Part shown: positions 1 to 7,493 of the stretch, piece by piece
How positions within the stretch are numbered: the stretch's first letter is position 1
How the letters are laid out: every line of letters starts with the position of its first letter
Source of the DNA: a virus
IMG/VR virus record: IMGVR_UViG_3300045926_000043
Span: 1 to 47,817 of that record
Length of the DNA: 47,817 nucleotides
Strand: one strand, 5' to 3'
Notes under the pieces: model-generated
The model's input: only the letters and a program-made list of their open reading frames with translations
What the model was told of the DNA's origin: nothing
The model's database searches: none
Program-made: the position numbers and the translations under genes

Positions 1-127
1 TTGAGCAGTGCCTCAGCTTGTTTCTGTCCCGCCCCGCCGAGCGCCCCGGATTTCGCAGACGCCTGCAAGTTCTTGATGACGCGCTCGACTTCCTCGAGCT
101 CGATCTTCAGATTCTGTAGCGGCGTGC
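1..127. repeat. Terminal direct repeat, left copy (circular overlap)
   Basis: These 127 bases are identical to the last 127 of the window (47691-47817). The exact match, and the tape-measure reading frame passing through it without interruption, show that the two ends are the same stretch of a circular or circularly permuted genome. A length of 127 is a common assembly k-mer size, so this is probably an assembly overlap rather than a true packaged terminal repeat (inference). Confidence 0.95.
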
Positions 128-893
128 GTTCGACCAGGCCAAGCATCGCGGCCAAGTCAACCGTGACGCCGATAATCGCGTTGCGTAAATCGCCGCCGAT
201 CGTTGCCGACAGCCTCTCGAATTCATCGCGAAGCTGCTCGGCCTTCTCGATGTTCTCGTCGGTGATAAATCCTTTGAGCTTGGCTTCCGCCTCATCGAGA
301 GCCGCAATACCGCCCGACAATGCTGCTGCGAGCTGCGGCCCAACCTGCCGACCGAATAGATCCGTCGCACGACTGGCGCGAACGGCGCCGCTTTCGATCT
401 CCGCAAGCTCGCGCAGCACGTTGCGTAGCGCATCCTCGGTGCGCACCGCGCGACCACTGGAATCGACGAACGCAACCCCAAGCGCTTGAAACGTTGCAGC
501 GGCCTGCTTGCTGCCGTTGATGGCGTCGCCGAGGGTTTGATTGAACTTGCGCAGTGCAGTGTCGGTTTGCTGCGCAGTGATTCCGCCAAGATCATCGAAC
601 GCAAAGCGCAATTTCTGCAGCGTCTCGGCGCTGATGTCGGCGGCTTTCGCCACTTTGCCGATGTTGTCGGCCATCTCGAGCGAGGCCGTCGCAAAGCGAG
701 TGATTGCAGTAACGACCAGTGCGCTCGAGATGCCGATCCCAAGCGTACGGAAACCTTTGCTGATCTTGTCAAGTGCCGTCGTCTGCTGACGGTGGAACGC
801 ATCGAGCTTGCGGTTCGCTTTCTCGAGCTCCGCGACGTATTGCCGCGACTGAGCCTCGAGGCTGACGACATATTTGGCGAGATCAACGGCCAT
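1..893 (-). CDS. Tail tape measure protein, N-terminal part (continues at 47690)
   Basis: The start ATG is at 893-891 and overlaps the end of the G-T tail chaperone by 11 nt. The frame runs off the left edge and continues without a break from 47690 to 46745, giving a 612-residue protein. The N-terminus (MAVDLAKYVVSLEAQ, then RQYVAELEKANRKLDAF) is helical and coiled-coil-like. It is followed by a hydrophobic Gly/Ala stretch near residues 48-66 and long charged helices, as in siphovirus tape measures. The protein sets tail length and is threaded through the tail tube. At about 0.15 nm per residue, 612 residues would imply a short tail of roughly 90 nm (inference). Position right after the G/G-T genes supports the call. 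Confidence 0.9.
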   Translation of the reverse strand, partial: MAVDLAKYVVSLEAQSRQYVAELEKANRKLDAFHRQQTTALDKISKGFRTLGIGISSALVVTAITRFATASLEMADNIGKVAKAADISAETLQKLRFAFDDLGGITAQQTDTALRKFNQTLGDAINGSKQAAATFQALGVAFVDSSGRAVRTEDALRNVLRELAEIESGAVRASRATDLFGRQVGPQLAAALSGGIAALDEAEAKLKGFITDENIEKAEQLRDEFERLSATIGGDLRNAIIGVTVDLAAMLGLVERTPLQNLKIELEEVERVIKNLQASAKSGALGGAGQKQAEALL

Positions 894-1460
894 GTTTTGT
901 ACTCAACGCGTCGAGCAACGCCACGGTATGTTTATCCTTCCGCTCTTGCCGCGTGTCGGGATCGACGTAGAAGAATTCTGAAGGCTTGATCGGTTGTCGG
1001 CCGGGCGCGCGGTTTGCGTTCGCGAGAATTGTTGCGATGAGCGAGGTATGCCAATTGTCCCTGCTCGCGCCGAACGGCTCGAGGCGTTCGTATTCTTGCC
1101 ATTCGGCAATGAGATATGCAGGCAAGGACTCGACTTGGCGGACATCCCACCCTAGAGCGAGCGCTAGTCTGAAGATGAACCTTCGCTCGGGGTGGGATCG
1201 GAGTTTTTTGCGGCATCGACTCCTGACAGTTCGTAGATTTTGAGTCCTATCTCCGACAGCATCCGCATCGGCAGCGCAGCGGCTATGCTGTCGGGAGTCT
1301 CGCCATCCCAATCTATAACGCCATATCGGCACACGATAGCCAACGCATCCGTGCTCGTCTTGCCAGACAGCTCGAAGTAGGCTTTCGCGCTGAGCTCACG
1401 AATTTTGAGTTTGCCAATACCGTTGACTTCGATCTCGGCTGTTTTTAGCAGTGATTGCAT
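883..1460 (-). CDS. Tail assembly chaperone G-T, made by -1 ribosomal frameshift
   Basis: This is the fusion form of the tail chaperone. Translation starts at ATG 1460-1458, reads 86 codons of the G frame, slips -1 on A-AAA-AAC (1209-1203) and continues in the T frame from 1203 to the TGA at 885-883. The product is 192 residues. The T part contains the block EWQEYERLEPFGASRDN, which resembles the lambda gpT and minor tail protein T family. T has no credible start of its own at the boundary. As in lambda, G and G-T together are expected to coat the tape measure and recruit tail tube protein during assembly; neither is normally part of the finished virion (family knowledge). The end overlaps the tape measure start. 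Confidence 0.88.
1164..1460 (-). CDS. Tail assembly chaperone G (unshifted product)
   Basis: The 98-residue unshifted product starts MQSLLKTAEIEVNG and ends at TAG 1166-1164. It lies between the tail tube gene and the tape measure, the fixed position of the G protein in long non-contractile tail operons. The internal stretch LKIRELSAKAYFELS resembles G-type chaperones. It would be made in excess over the frameshifted G-T form. The slippery codons are residues 85-86 (Lys-Asn), 12 codons before the end. Confidence 0.85.
   Translation of the reverse strand: MQSLLKTAEIEVNGIGKLKIRELSAKAYFELSGKTSTDALAIVCRYGVIDWDGETPDSIAAALPMRMLSEIGLKIYELSGVDAAKNSDPTPSEGSSSD
1203..1209 (-). promoter_or_regulatory. 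-1 programmed frameshift slippery heptamer A-AAA-AAC
   Basis: On the minus strand the sequence reads GC-AAAAAAC-TC, with A(1209) AAA(1208-1206) AAC(1205-1203) in the zero frame of the G gene. This matches the canonical X-XXY-YYZ rule. A -1 slip joins G to the T frame, which is open to 883. The downstream GC-rich region may form a stimulatory structure; I did not fold it. Confidence 0.85.
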
Positions 1461-1463
1461 GCG

Positions 1464-1889
1464 TTACGCCGCAGTGATGGCGCCGGAAATCTTCGCCGTA
1501 AACGCGATGACGTTCTTATCATCGACGGACGGTTCCAGCACCCACGACAACGGCGCGACTTCGAAAGTCCACGACTTAGCCGGCGAGACACCGACATACC
1601 GCACACGAAACTTCCGATTCACTTTCGCCGCGACCGCTGAAACCATGGCGGCTTGCTGCGTCGCTGCCGGCACGTAATTGGCCCGCACGGTGATTTCCTG
1701 ACCGTCCGCAAGCCCGCCGATGAATTCGCGCGTGCCGGTCGCTGAATCGAAATTCGTGACGTCGACCAAGTCGTTCGTCGCTCCGACTCCTGACACCTCG
1801 AACGTTTCTTCAATAGCGGTATACGTGACCGGTGAACCAGTCGAGCCGAGCTCGGCCTTCCATCGGCCTATGTTGGCTGCCGTAGGCAT
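1464..1889 (-). CDS. Major tail tube protein
   Basis: This 141-residue beta-rich protein begins MPTAANIGRWKAELGS and contains FEVSGVGATNDLVDVTNFDS followed by GLADGQEITVRANYV. This is the layout of lambda gpV/TP901-like tail tube subunits, with a strand, a long loop and a beta-sandwich core. It should polymerise as hexameric rings around the tape measure to form the DNA conduit. A strong Shine-Dalgarno (GAGGAGC) precedes the start, as expected for an abundant structural protein. It sits between the tail terminator and the G chaperone. No C-terminal Ig-like domain is present. Confidence 0.85.
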   Translation of the reverse strand: MPTAANIGRWKAELGSTGSPVTYTAIEETFEVSGVGATNDLVDVTNFDSATGTREFIGGLADGQEITVRANYVPAATQQAAMVSAVAAKVNRKFRVRYVGVSPAKSWTFEVAPLSWVLEPSVDDKNVIAFTAKISGAITAA

Positions 1890-1902
1890 GGATAATTGCT
1901 CC

Positions 1903-2283
1903 TCAGTAGTACGCGATCAGAAATTGCTGCGACACGCGGTACAGCCCGCTATCGCTTTCGAAAAGCTCGAACTTGCGCTCAAGGCGGATGTGCTCTGCCG
2001 TCTTGCTGCCGAACGCGCCGCGGTAGCCCGCAAGTGCGTTTTCAATCGCATCCGTTAGCTGATGCGCGGTGAAGTGATCGGAATGCCATGCATTGATCTC
2101 GATCAGCGCCGTTTTTAGCAGACCGATCTCCGCAAGAAGCTGGTCGCGCGACTCCGCATCAAGCGAGTACGTGATTGCAGGATAGGTTGCGTTCTGCGGC
2201 AGCGTTTGCGGATGAATTGACTGACAAAGGGCCGCTATCCCTGCGTCTGCTGCAAGGAATGTAAAGAGCGAATCGACGATCAC
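1903..2283 (-). CDS. Tail terminator/completion protein (DUF3168-like)
   Basis: This 126-residue protein begins MIVDSLFTFLAADAGIAAL and includes ATYPAITYSLDAESRDQLL and ALIEINAWHSDH. That pattern is typical of DUF3168, the HK97 gp10/lambda gpU-like tail terminator group. Such proteins cap the growing tail tube and dock it on the head connector. The start overlaps the preceding gene by 4 nt (ATGA), indicating translational coupling. Position between the HK97 gp10-like gene and the tube gene fits. Confidence 0.8.
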   Translation of the reverse strand: MIVDSLFTFLAADAGIAALCQSIHPQTLPQNATYPAITYSLDAESRDQLLAEIGLLKTALIEINAWHSDHFTAHQLTDAIENALAGYRGAFGSKTAEHIRLERKFELFESDSGLYRVSQQFLIAYY

Positions 2284-2741
2284 TTCGTGGCGGCTCGATC
2301 GATCAACTGCTTGAGTCGATCCTGTAAGCGCGCATCTACCGCGTTCGTACTGCCACGAAACGCAGGCTCAAGCCATGGGCGCTTGGGTATCTTGGACGTG
2401 CCGAGCTCTATGAACTGCACCGCATAGAAAGCTTCCGCGCGCACACCAAGCGACACCTTCGCAAAAGTCTTGTCGCGGCTGAGCGCTCCGCGACGCACGA
2501 CATTGCGACTCGCAAACCCAGGAGCAACCAAGCGACCTTTGAAGGTCCGTTTCGGATACGGATCAACGGTGCGATTGCCGTAGTTATACGGCGGGTTCCC
2601 TCGTGGCGCTGCGGCTTGCGCAGCTTGCGCAGCCGGAAGCATGGCGGACATCGCAGCAGACCGAAGCGCGGCGCCGGCTGGTGCAGCGCCCATGGCCTGC
2701 AGTTGCGCCGATAGCTCTTTGTAGCCCTTAACCTGGGACAT
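2280..2741 (-). CDS. HK97 gp10-like neck/tail protein
   Basis: This 153-residue protein has an Ala-rich helical N-terminus (GYKELSAQLQAMG), a basic middle, and the signature YAVQFIELGTSKIPKRPWLEPAF. The 'FiElGTskmparPFlrPA' type of block is the hallmark of the HK97 gp10 family, which acts at the head-tail joint and in tail completion. The start overlaps the end of the head closure gene by 14 nt. Confidence 0.85.
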   Translation of the reverse strand: MSQVKGYKELSAQLQAMGAAPAGAALRSAAMSAMLPAAQAAQAAAPRGNPPYNYGNRTVDPYPKRTFKGRLVAPGFASRNVVRRGALSRDKTFAKVSLGVRAEAFYAVQFIELGTSKIPKRPWLEPAFRGSTNAVDARLQDRLKQLIDRAATK

Positions 2742-3042
2742 GCTCCGTCACCATCAAGCGCATGTGCCGCCCGCGCTCCTCGAGATTCATCACGCTTCGC
2801 ACGTTGAAAATGCGCGAGCCGTAGACAATGCGATCTCGCGGCACGTAAGCCACCCCGGCGCGGATCAATACCTGGTGCGTCACTTCTGCACGCTCGCCGC
2901 TCGCGTTGAAATACTCACGTCCGGAAATCGGCTCAATCGAGGCCCACTCCTTGCTCACCTCAACCCACGGGCCGTTAGGCTGTCCGGTCGCACTCTGCCC
3001 GGCCGATTGCCGTTGTACTGACACAAGGTGATTCAGGTTCAT
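2728..3042 (-). CDS. Head closure / head-tail joining protein
   Basis: This 104-residue protein begins MNLNHLVSVQRQS and contains EWASIEPISGREYFNASGERAEVTHQVLIR and a small beta-barrel-like end (IVYGSRIFNVRSV). The order 'W..i.P.sg.E...a.....v.h.v.iR' is typical of the SPP1 gp16-like head-tail joining family. It closes the portal channel after packaging and gives the tail its docking surface. It overlaps the upstream 66-residue gene by 4 nt. Confidence 0.85.
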   Translation of the reverse strand: MNLNHLVSVQRQSAGQSATGQPNGPWVEVSKEWASIEPISGREYFNASGERAEVTHQVLIRAGVAYVPRDRIVYGSRIFNVRSVMNLEERGRHMRLMVTEHVPG

Positions 3043-3239
3043 CGGAATTTGTCGATGTGCTCTTGCACAAACTGAATGCCGGCCTTGATCTGCTCCTCAT
3101 CCGCCGTGCGCTCGACCGTGATCGTCACAATCTCGCCAGCGACGGCCTTGATCACCACGCTGCGCACGCGCTCCGTATTGACGCCAAACGCCTCGCATAG
3201 CTCCTTAGTGAAATCTACCGCCAGGCGTCTATCACCCAT
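3039..3239 (-). CDS. Small acidic protein of unknown function in the head-tail cluster
   Basis: This 66-residue protein begins MGDRRLAVDFTKELCEAFG and includes VVIKAVAGEIVTITVERTADEEQIKAG. I do not recognise the family. A good Shine-Dalgarno (GAGGT, 9 nt upstream) supports the ATG at 3239. The gene overlaps the end of the GT8-like glycosyltransferase by 25 nt and the next gene by 4 nt, so it is co-translated with the structural genes. The alternating strand-helix pattern suggests a folded domain, possibly a connector accessory protein (inference). Confidence 0.65.
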   Translation of the reverse strand: MGDRRLAVDFTKELCEAFGVNTERVRSVVIKAVAGEIVTITVERTADEEQIKAGIQFVQEHIDKFR

Positions 3240-3844
3240 TGATCCGATACCTCGTGAGGATCCGGCTTACCGTGAAACGCGATCACCGATGCGCCGACCG
3301 GCGGGCTGCCTTGAGCGCGGCAGTGCCGCTTGTACGACATACAGACACCGTCAGGAATGATCGTCGCGCGATGCTTGAACATCATCGTGATCCAGTCTTG
3401 ATCGCCGTACGGATGCAGACGATCAATCACGTGCTGCCCGAATTGATGCCAAATCGGCGCCGTCTTTCCGCGCCCGTTTGTGATCATGATGCAACCAGCA
3501 AGTGCACCAGATCCCCAGTCGATGGGCATTGCAAGATCGCACTCAAAATATTCTGCGACCCATTCCAGCGAGCCAACCATGACAACGTCGAGGTCGAAAT
3601 AGACCGTCGGTGTCGTCAACACTCCGGGCTTGAAAAGCCCGATTTTCTGCCACCAGCCCGGCCACTCGCACGTGAGCGGCAAGCAATCCACGCCCTCGAC
3701 AGGCTTTTCAGTGAAGCATTCGAACGTATGAGGCAACGAAAGATGCCGTGCCACCATGGATTTCAGTCTGAGCGGATATTCGTCCGAGTATTTGTCGCCC
3801 CACTTCACGCAGACGACGCGGATCGGGTCCAAAGATGCCCCCAC
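3215..3844 (-). CDS. GT8-like glycosyltransferase
   Basis: This 209-residue protein has an N-terminal nucleotide-binding strand (IRVVCVKWGDKYS) and the metal-binding DxD in VYFDLDVVMVGSL (D84, D86). Further motifs are GDQDWI (147-152) and a late HGKPDPHE motif (191-198). The order resembles retaining GT-A enzymes of the GT8 type, which transfer a sugar from a nucleotide-sugar. The chosen start is GTG 3844, because later starts would remove the first Rossmann strand. It overlaps the upstream GT2 gene by 40 nt. Its place inside the connector operon suggests glycosylation of a virion protein or host surface during assembly (inference). The acceptor is unknown. Confidence 0.75.
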   Translation of the reverse strand: MGASLDPIRVVCVKWGDKYSDEYPLRLKSMVARHLSLPHTFECFTEKPVEGVDCLPLTCEWPGWWQKIGLFKPGVLTTPTVYFDLDVVMVGSLEWVAEYFECDLAMPIDWGSGALAGCIMITNGRGKTAPIWHQFGQHVIDRLHPYGDQDWITMMFKHRATIIPDGVCMSYKRHCRAQGSPPVGASVIAFHGKPDPHEVSDQWVIDAWR

Positions 3845-4479
3845 TTGCGTTGTAACCGATCACGGTTAGATTCGCCGCTCACCTCGTACACATGCGGCGT
3901 CCGATAGTGATAGACCGGCGTTTCGCTCAGTCTGAAACGGGCTCCGGCGGCGTGGAGGGACCAAAGCCAATCGTTGTCCTCGCAGCCGCGTCCCTGACGG
4001 AAGCTCGGATCGAAGCCGCCAACTCTCTCGAAAAGGTCGCGTCGTAGCAGTGCAGCAAAGTGGAAATGTGCACCTTGAGGTACCGGGAGTCGCCCAGCTG
4101 CGGAATAGTCAACCCCGCGACCGGCGAGCACAGTGCCGTCCGCATCAATGCACGGCGCGACAACATAGTCGTTCTCCGTCTCGAGTAGCGCGAGCATCTC
4201 GTCCAGCACCGGCTCGCGATGCTCGACTTCCGGGTTCGTGAGCACGATCACGTCACCGATCGACGCTCGCACCGCAGCGTTCATCGACACGCACGGATTC
4301 AACCCGACGTTTTTGCGTGGCAGCGTCGTTACGATACAGCCCGGAGCCACCACCGGCACAGGCGACCCGTCATCACAGATCGAAATCTCGATGCCGTCCC
4401 CGTAGTGCTTTCGATACGCCGCGAGCGACCTATCGAGCTCCTGCTGCCGCATCCAATACGGCATGCAGATTGAAATCAT
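3805..4479 (-). CDS. GT2-like glycosyltransferase
   Basis: I start this protein at ATG 4479, which overlaps the radical SAM stop (ATGA), giving 224 residues. It shows MISICMPYWMRQQELDRSL, the first strand and helix of a GT-A fold. This is followed by SICDDGSP (the acidic nucleotide-binding pair), NPCVSMNAAVRAS, a late VGGFDPSFRQGRGCEDNDW with the ED catalytic-base region, and a basic C-terminus. This is the family 2 inverting glycosyltransferase pattern. The usual DxD is replaced by NPEVE. It is probably a partner of the GT8-like enzyme directly downstream. Confidence 0.8.
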   Translation of the reverse strand: MISICMPYWMRQQELDRSLAAYRKHYGDGIEISICDDGSPVPVVAPGCIVTTLPRKNVGLNPCVSMNAAVRASIGDVIVLTNPEVEHREPVLDEMLALLETENDYVVAPCIDADGTVLAGRGVDYSAAGRLPVPQGAHFHFAALLRRDLFERVGGFDPSFRQGRGCEDNDWLWSLHAAGARFRLSETPVYHYRTPHVYEVSGESNRDRLQRKWGHLWTRSASSA

Positions 4480-5519
4480 ACGAACGCCGGATGCGTAGGC
4501 TCTTGAACGAGCGCACTGATCGCCCGGTTTTGCCCCAAAAACTGACAGTGCTGGCACTGCCGAGCGTCGAAAGCACCTCGGGCCGCGAGCACCTCGCCGA
4601 GCCGAGAGTGTTTTAAGCTGCCGATGGTGCCGCGGGTGGTGTAAGCGGTGTTGCAGCACCGGTACACGTTCAGATCAGCGCCGATGTACGTCGTGAAATA
4701 CTGATAGCCGCAAAACGGATCTTGCGGCGCACCGTCTTGCAAGTCTCCGACCCGTCGGCCGAATAGGTCGATCACCTCGAAACCGTCGCCGTTGCATTCT
4801 TTGGCTTCGGCGATCGCTTCGTAGATGCTGGAAATCAGCCCGCCGTAGTACCCCGCGCCTTCGCTCGAGAACACTGCTCCGACGCGCATGTTGCTTGCGC
4901 CGGCCGCTTTGGTCATAGCTGCAGCCGCCTTGATGCCGCGCCAGTTCTCTTTCGTCACGACAAACCCAATCCCTAGCGCACCAGTAAATCGCGCCGCGAA
5001 CGCAGCCACGTTGCGCCACACGGCGTCCCAGTGAGTCGTCGACACACCACGAATACTCGCATACGTCTCGGCATCGCCAGCGTCGACACTCACCCGAACC
5101 CATTGCATACCAAGAAACGCGGGCGATGCCTTGAGCTTCACGCCGTTCGTGACGAGCGCCGTCTGCATGCCCAAAGCGCTCGCGAGCGCAAACAGGCGCT
5201 CGTGATCCTTATGAACCGTCGGCTCGCCGCCACCAGTGAACTGAATCGCTTTGACCCCAAGCGCGGCGCAATCGCGGATGATCTCCTCAGCCCTCAGGGT
5301 CTCGATGCGCCGGTTCGGGTTGTGCGTCTCCGGCGTCACGAACAGCTCGCGCGACAACCCCGCCGACATCCGATAGGCACAGAACGAGCAGTCTTGATTG
5401 CAGAGGTCCGACAGAATCAGCTGCACATGCACCGGAGCCGGATTCTTCCCTGCCCGTAGCGCCTCGATGCGGTCGAGATGCCAGGCCGGCTTAAGCTGTG
5501 AGTAGCTTAGGTTCACCAT
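4476..5519 (-). CDS. Radical SAM enzyme with SPASM-like C-terminal cysteines
   Basis: With ATG 5519 as start the protein has 347 residues. C40, C44 and C47 form the CxxxCxxC cluster motif (LCNQDCSFCAY), and FTGGGEPTVH (95-104) is the SAM-binding GGE motif. The C-terminus has further cysteines at 270, 288, 289, 322 and 325 (including CQHC), suggesting an auxiliary cluster domain of the SPASM/twitch type. Such enzymes use a 5'-deoxyadenosyl radical to modify peptides, sugars or small molecules. It overlaps the methyltransferase gene upstream and the GT2 gene downstream, so all are co-expressed. A radical SAM enzyme among connector genes is unusual. The substrate is unknown. Confidence 0.85.
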   Translation of the reverse strand: MVNLSYSQLKPAWHLDRIEALRAGKNPAPVHVQLILSDLCNQDCSFCAYRMSAGLSRELFVTPETHNPNRRIETLRAEEIIRDCAALGVKAIQFTGGGEPTVHKDHERLFALASALGMQTALVTNGVKLKASPAFLGMQWVRVSVDAGDAETYASIRGVSTTHWDAVWRNVAAFAARFTGALGIGFVVTKENWRGIKAAAAMTKAAGASNMRVGAVFSSEGAGYYGGLISSIYEAIAEAKECNGDGFEVIDLFGRRVGDLQDGAPQDPFCGYQYFTTYIGADLNVYRCCNTAYTTRGTIGSLKHSRLGEVLAARGAFDARQCQHCQFLGQNRAISALVQEPTHPAFV

Positions 5520-6024
5520 TGGTCCACACCGCAAAGAACCCGCGCCCGTAGAACGACGTCGCCCAGCTCGTGTCGAAATCTTCCGGCGTCCATCCGGAGC
5601 GGTGCCGCTGCCACTTATCACCGTCCAGACCCCACGGATCCGCGCCGTCCTGTTTCATGTATCCAACCGGCGTAAAAATCACGATCTGTTTCGGCTGCGC
5701 CATCAGCGTGAGCCGTATCACGTTGTGCCCGTCCTCGCGCGTCATGTGCTCGATCACATCAAGCAGGTAGATCGCATCGACTTTGCCTGGCTTGACATGG
5801 CTGAGTGCCTCGCTTGCTGTCGCAAGCACGCACTCATAGCCACCGACTGCGGCGATTCGGTCGAGATACGGCTGATGCGGCTCGACGCAGATATGGTGCC
5901 GCGGTGTATACCAATTCATCGGCCGCAGACCGCAGCCGATATCGAGCACCGTGTCACACTCAATGAGTCCGCGCGGCGGTTCGAGGTTGTGCAGTATCAA
6001 ACCATTAGGCAGCCAGTCGATCAC
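5491..6024 (-). CDS. Class I SAM-dependent methyltransferase
   Basis: This 177-residue protein has motif I VLDIGCG (26-32), an acidic end of strand 2 in CVEPH, and LLDVIEHM (87-94), the motif seen in small-molecule, lipid and sugar methyltransferases of the UbiE/O-antigen type. It then has a strand-4/5 region KQIVIFTPVG. No DNA-recognition domain and no DPPY/NPPY motif is visible, so a DNA substrate is unlikely. It overlaps both neighbours and lies between the gp6-like connector and the radical SAM gene, which points to a shared modification pathway with the glycosyltransferases (inference). Confidence 0.8.
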   Translation of the reverse strand: MIDWLPNGLILHNLEPPRGLIECDTVLDIGCGLRPMNWYTPRHHICVEPHQPYLDRIAAVGGYECVLATASEALSHVKPGKVDAIYLLDVIEHMTREDGHNVIRLTLMAQPKQIVIFTPVGYMKQDGADPWGLDGDKWQRHRSGWTPEDFDTSWATSFYGRGFFAVWTNGEPKLLTA

Positions 6025-6620
6025 AAGATCCGCCAGGCGCTAATGAGCTTTTCGCGGAAATCGGCATCGAATCCGCTTTTCGTGGTCAGTAGCCCGTCGA
6101 GCTCCATCGCACCGAACACGGATGCGGTGAGCGCTCGCTTGATGTCGGCCGGCACATCTTCGACATTCCAGCCAGCAGTGAACGTGATCAGGATCGGCGA
6201 CGGAACGTCGACATCTACGCTCGGCCACGTACCGCCGCGATTCGGCATCACCCGGCCCTGATGCCCGCGCAAGTCTTCTTGGTAGTCTGTACCGATTGGA
6301 CTGCCCGACGACGGGCCACGCAGGGTGATCAACTGCCCCGCAGATGAATACACGATGCTCGTCAACGATTGCACTCTGCCGCGCGGCAAGTAAACCGTCT
6401 GATCAGCCCCGCACGGGAATGAGTCCAGAATCCATCGATGCTCTCGGGCAACGATCGACCGCCGCATCGCACCTTCAGCCCACGACACTGCGTCCGGAAT
6501 GTACTGCTGCATGATGACTTCGTCGAGGTCATCGTGAGCAATCCGCAAGTCCTGCTTAAGCAGCGCAAGATCGAGCGGGATATCCTCCGGCGCGTCAATG
6601 TCGATCGTGATCGATTTCAC
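6021..6620 (-). CDS. gp6-like head-tail connector protein
   Basis: This 199-residue protein has DIPLDLALLKQDLRIAHDDLDEVIMQQYI near the N-terminus and an alpha-helical segment with SWAEGAMRRSIV. The C-terminus is ITFTAGWNVEDVPADIKRAL, the typical 'G....vP..lk.A..l' end of gp6-like connectors. These proteins form the ring below the portal. It overlaps the DUF115-like gene and the methyltransferase gene by 4 nt each, so foreign-looking enzymes flank a core morphogenesis gene on both sides. Confidence 0.85.
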   Translation of the reverse strand: MKSITIDIDAPEDIPLDLALLKQDLRIAHDDLDEVIMQQYIPDAVSWAEGAMRRSIVAREHRWILDSFPCGADQTVYLPRGRVQSLTSIVYSSAGQLITLRGPSSGSPIGTDYQEDLRGHQGRVMPNRGGTWPSVDVDVPSPILITFTAGWNVEDVPADIKRALTASVFGAMELDGLLTTKSGFDADFREKLISAWRIL

Positions 6621-7276
6621 AGCTCACCCATGGGAAAGCAGCGCATAGCACTCTGCGTCGTACAGTTCGTAATCGAAACGCCCGGCGGCAAGTTTTTTGA
6701 CGCGTTCGTGAAAGCACGAATGAATGGTGCAAAGTCCGACCCGTTGTGTAATGCAGAAGGATGATCCCCGAAAAAGTGCTCGAGCCCACCGGTTCTCTGC
6801 ATGTCGAACCCGACGAGCTTCACATCATTCGCGCCGAACTGCAGCGCCAGATTCACGGCGGCAAAGCCTGAATTGTTGCCGTAGTGGATTTCACCCGGCA
6901 GCATGCAGAACGTGTCCCCGTCCCGAGCTATCACGAGCCGGATCCGCAACTGCTCGCACTTTCCCCAGGTTCGTTTGTCGTCATCGGTCGCAAGATTCGC
7001 CGCCTGAGAAGCCCATCGCTCGCCCTGGAACGCGATGTCACCATGCACATCCCACCAGCCACGGTCAGTCGTATACATCGCGTCAGCGAACGGTAGAAGC
7101 CGCCAGGCATCGTTCACGGCCAGGATCCGCCAGCCTTTCGCCTGTCGCGTGCGGCATATCGTTGCGACTTCCTCTGTCAATGACGGGCCGGTTGCCGCAA
7201 CGATGCACGACTCCCAGCCATCACGACGCAGCTTTGTTCTCCGGCGCGCGGCCACGCATCTTCTGCTTCGGTGCAT
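6617..7276 (-). CDS. DUF115/sialyltransferase-like Rossmann protein
   Basis: From ATG 7276 the protein has 219 residues. The key block is CIVAATGPSLTEEV, a glycine-rich strand-loop like the 'aGnGPSL' of DUF115/MptE-like proteins and CST-type sialyltransferases. It is followed by ILAVNDAWRLLPFADAMYTTD and a later LVGFDMQRTGG. The family includes nucleotide-sugar transferases and a pterin pyrophosphokinase, so the substrate is uncertain. The start is unsure: GTG 7255 is an alternative, and the first 20 residues are suspiciously Arg-rich. It lies between the capsid gene and the first connector and probably belongs to the sugar cassette downstream. Confidence 0.7.
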   Translation of the reverse strand: MHRSRRCVAARRRTKLRRDGWESCIVAATGPSLTEEVATICRTRQAKGWRILAVNDAWRLLPFADAMYTTDRGWWDVHGDIAFQGERWASQAANLATDDDKRTWGKCEQLRIRLVIARDGDTFCMLPGEIHYGNNSGFAAVNLALQFGANDVKLVGFDMQRTGGLEHFFGDHPSALHNGSDFAPFIRAFTNASKNLPPGVSITNCTTQSAMRCFPMGEL

Positions 7277-7439
7277 CCTCCTCGATGTGCCCGCGCCCAG
7301 ACCGCACACACCGCTGAGCAAGAAACTCCGACATCTGATCCGGAACCGAATAAACACCAGGCTTGAACGTCACGATCGGCCCGCCGACCGAAGAGCACGA
7401 AGCCCAGTCTCTGCCAGTGATCTTGATCTTGTATTTCAT
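7221..7439 (-). CDS. Small protein of unknown function downstream of the capsid gene
   Basis: This 72-residue protein begins MKYKIKITGRDWASCSS and contains GGPIVTFKPGVYSVPDQMSEFLAQRCV. The segment 'V.F.PG.Y.Vp..ms..LA' recurs in small ORFs next to phage capsid genes, but I cannot name a function. The C-terminus is basic. It follows the strong hairpin behind the capsid gene and overlaps the next gene. Confidence 0.6.
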   Translation of the reverse strand: MKYKIKITGRDWASCSSVGGPIVTFKPGVYSVPDQMSEFLAQRCVRSGRGHIEEDAPKQKMRGRAPENKAAS

Positions 7440-7447
7440 GGTGAAAC

Positions 7448-7471
7448 GGGCGCCCGGTTGCCCGAGCGCCC
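7448..7471 (-). terminator. Strong hairpin downstream of the capsid gene (GNRA-type loop)
   Basis: On the minus strand GGGCGCTCGG and CCGGGCGCCC pair over 10 bp with one G-U pair, closing a GCAA loop. It starts 23 nt after the capsid stop codon and is followed by GTTTCACC, a weak U-tract. It could be a partial terminator or an RNA processing or stability element for the capsid message. Confidence 0.6.
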
Positions 7472-7493
7472 TTCCGTCAACTCCCGACTGGTA

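Noticed and set aside
107-886. 259-residue minus-strand frame beginning at 886
   Set aside because: It is an Arg/Ser-rich alternative frame of the tape measure gene, whose true frame starts at 893 and joins the frame at the right end of the window.
4476-5519. Radical SAM gene as QueE, to complete a 7-deazaguanine pathway with the QueD-like and TGT-like genes
   Set aside because: It has the standard CxxxCxxC motif and extra C-terminal cysteines of SPASM type. It lacks the short QueE layout and its N-terminal 'GEG' motif, and it sits with glycosyltransferases 29 kb away in the late operon.
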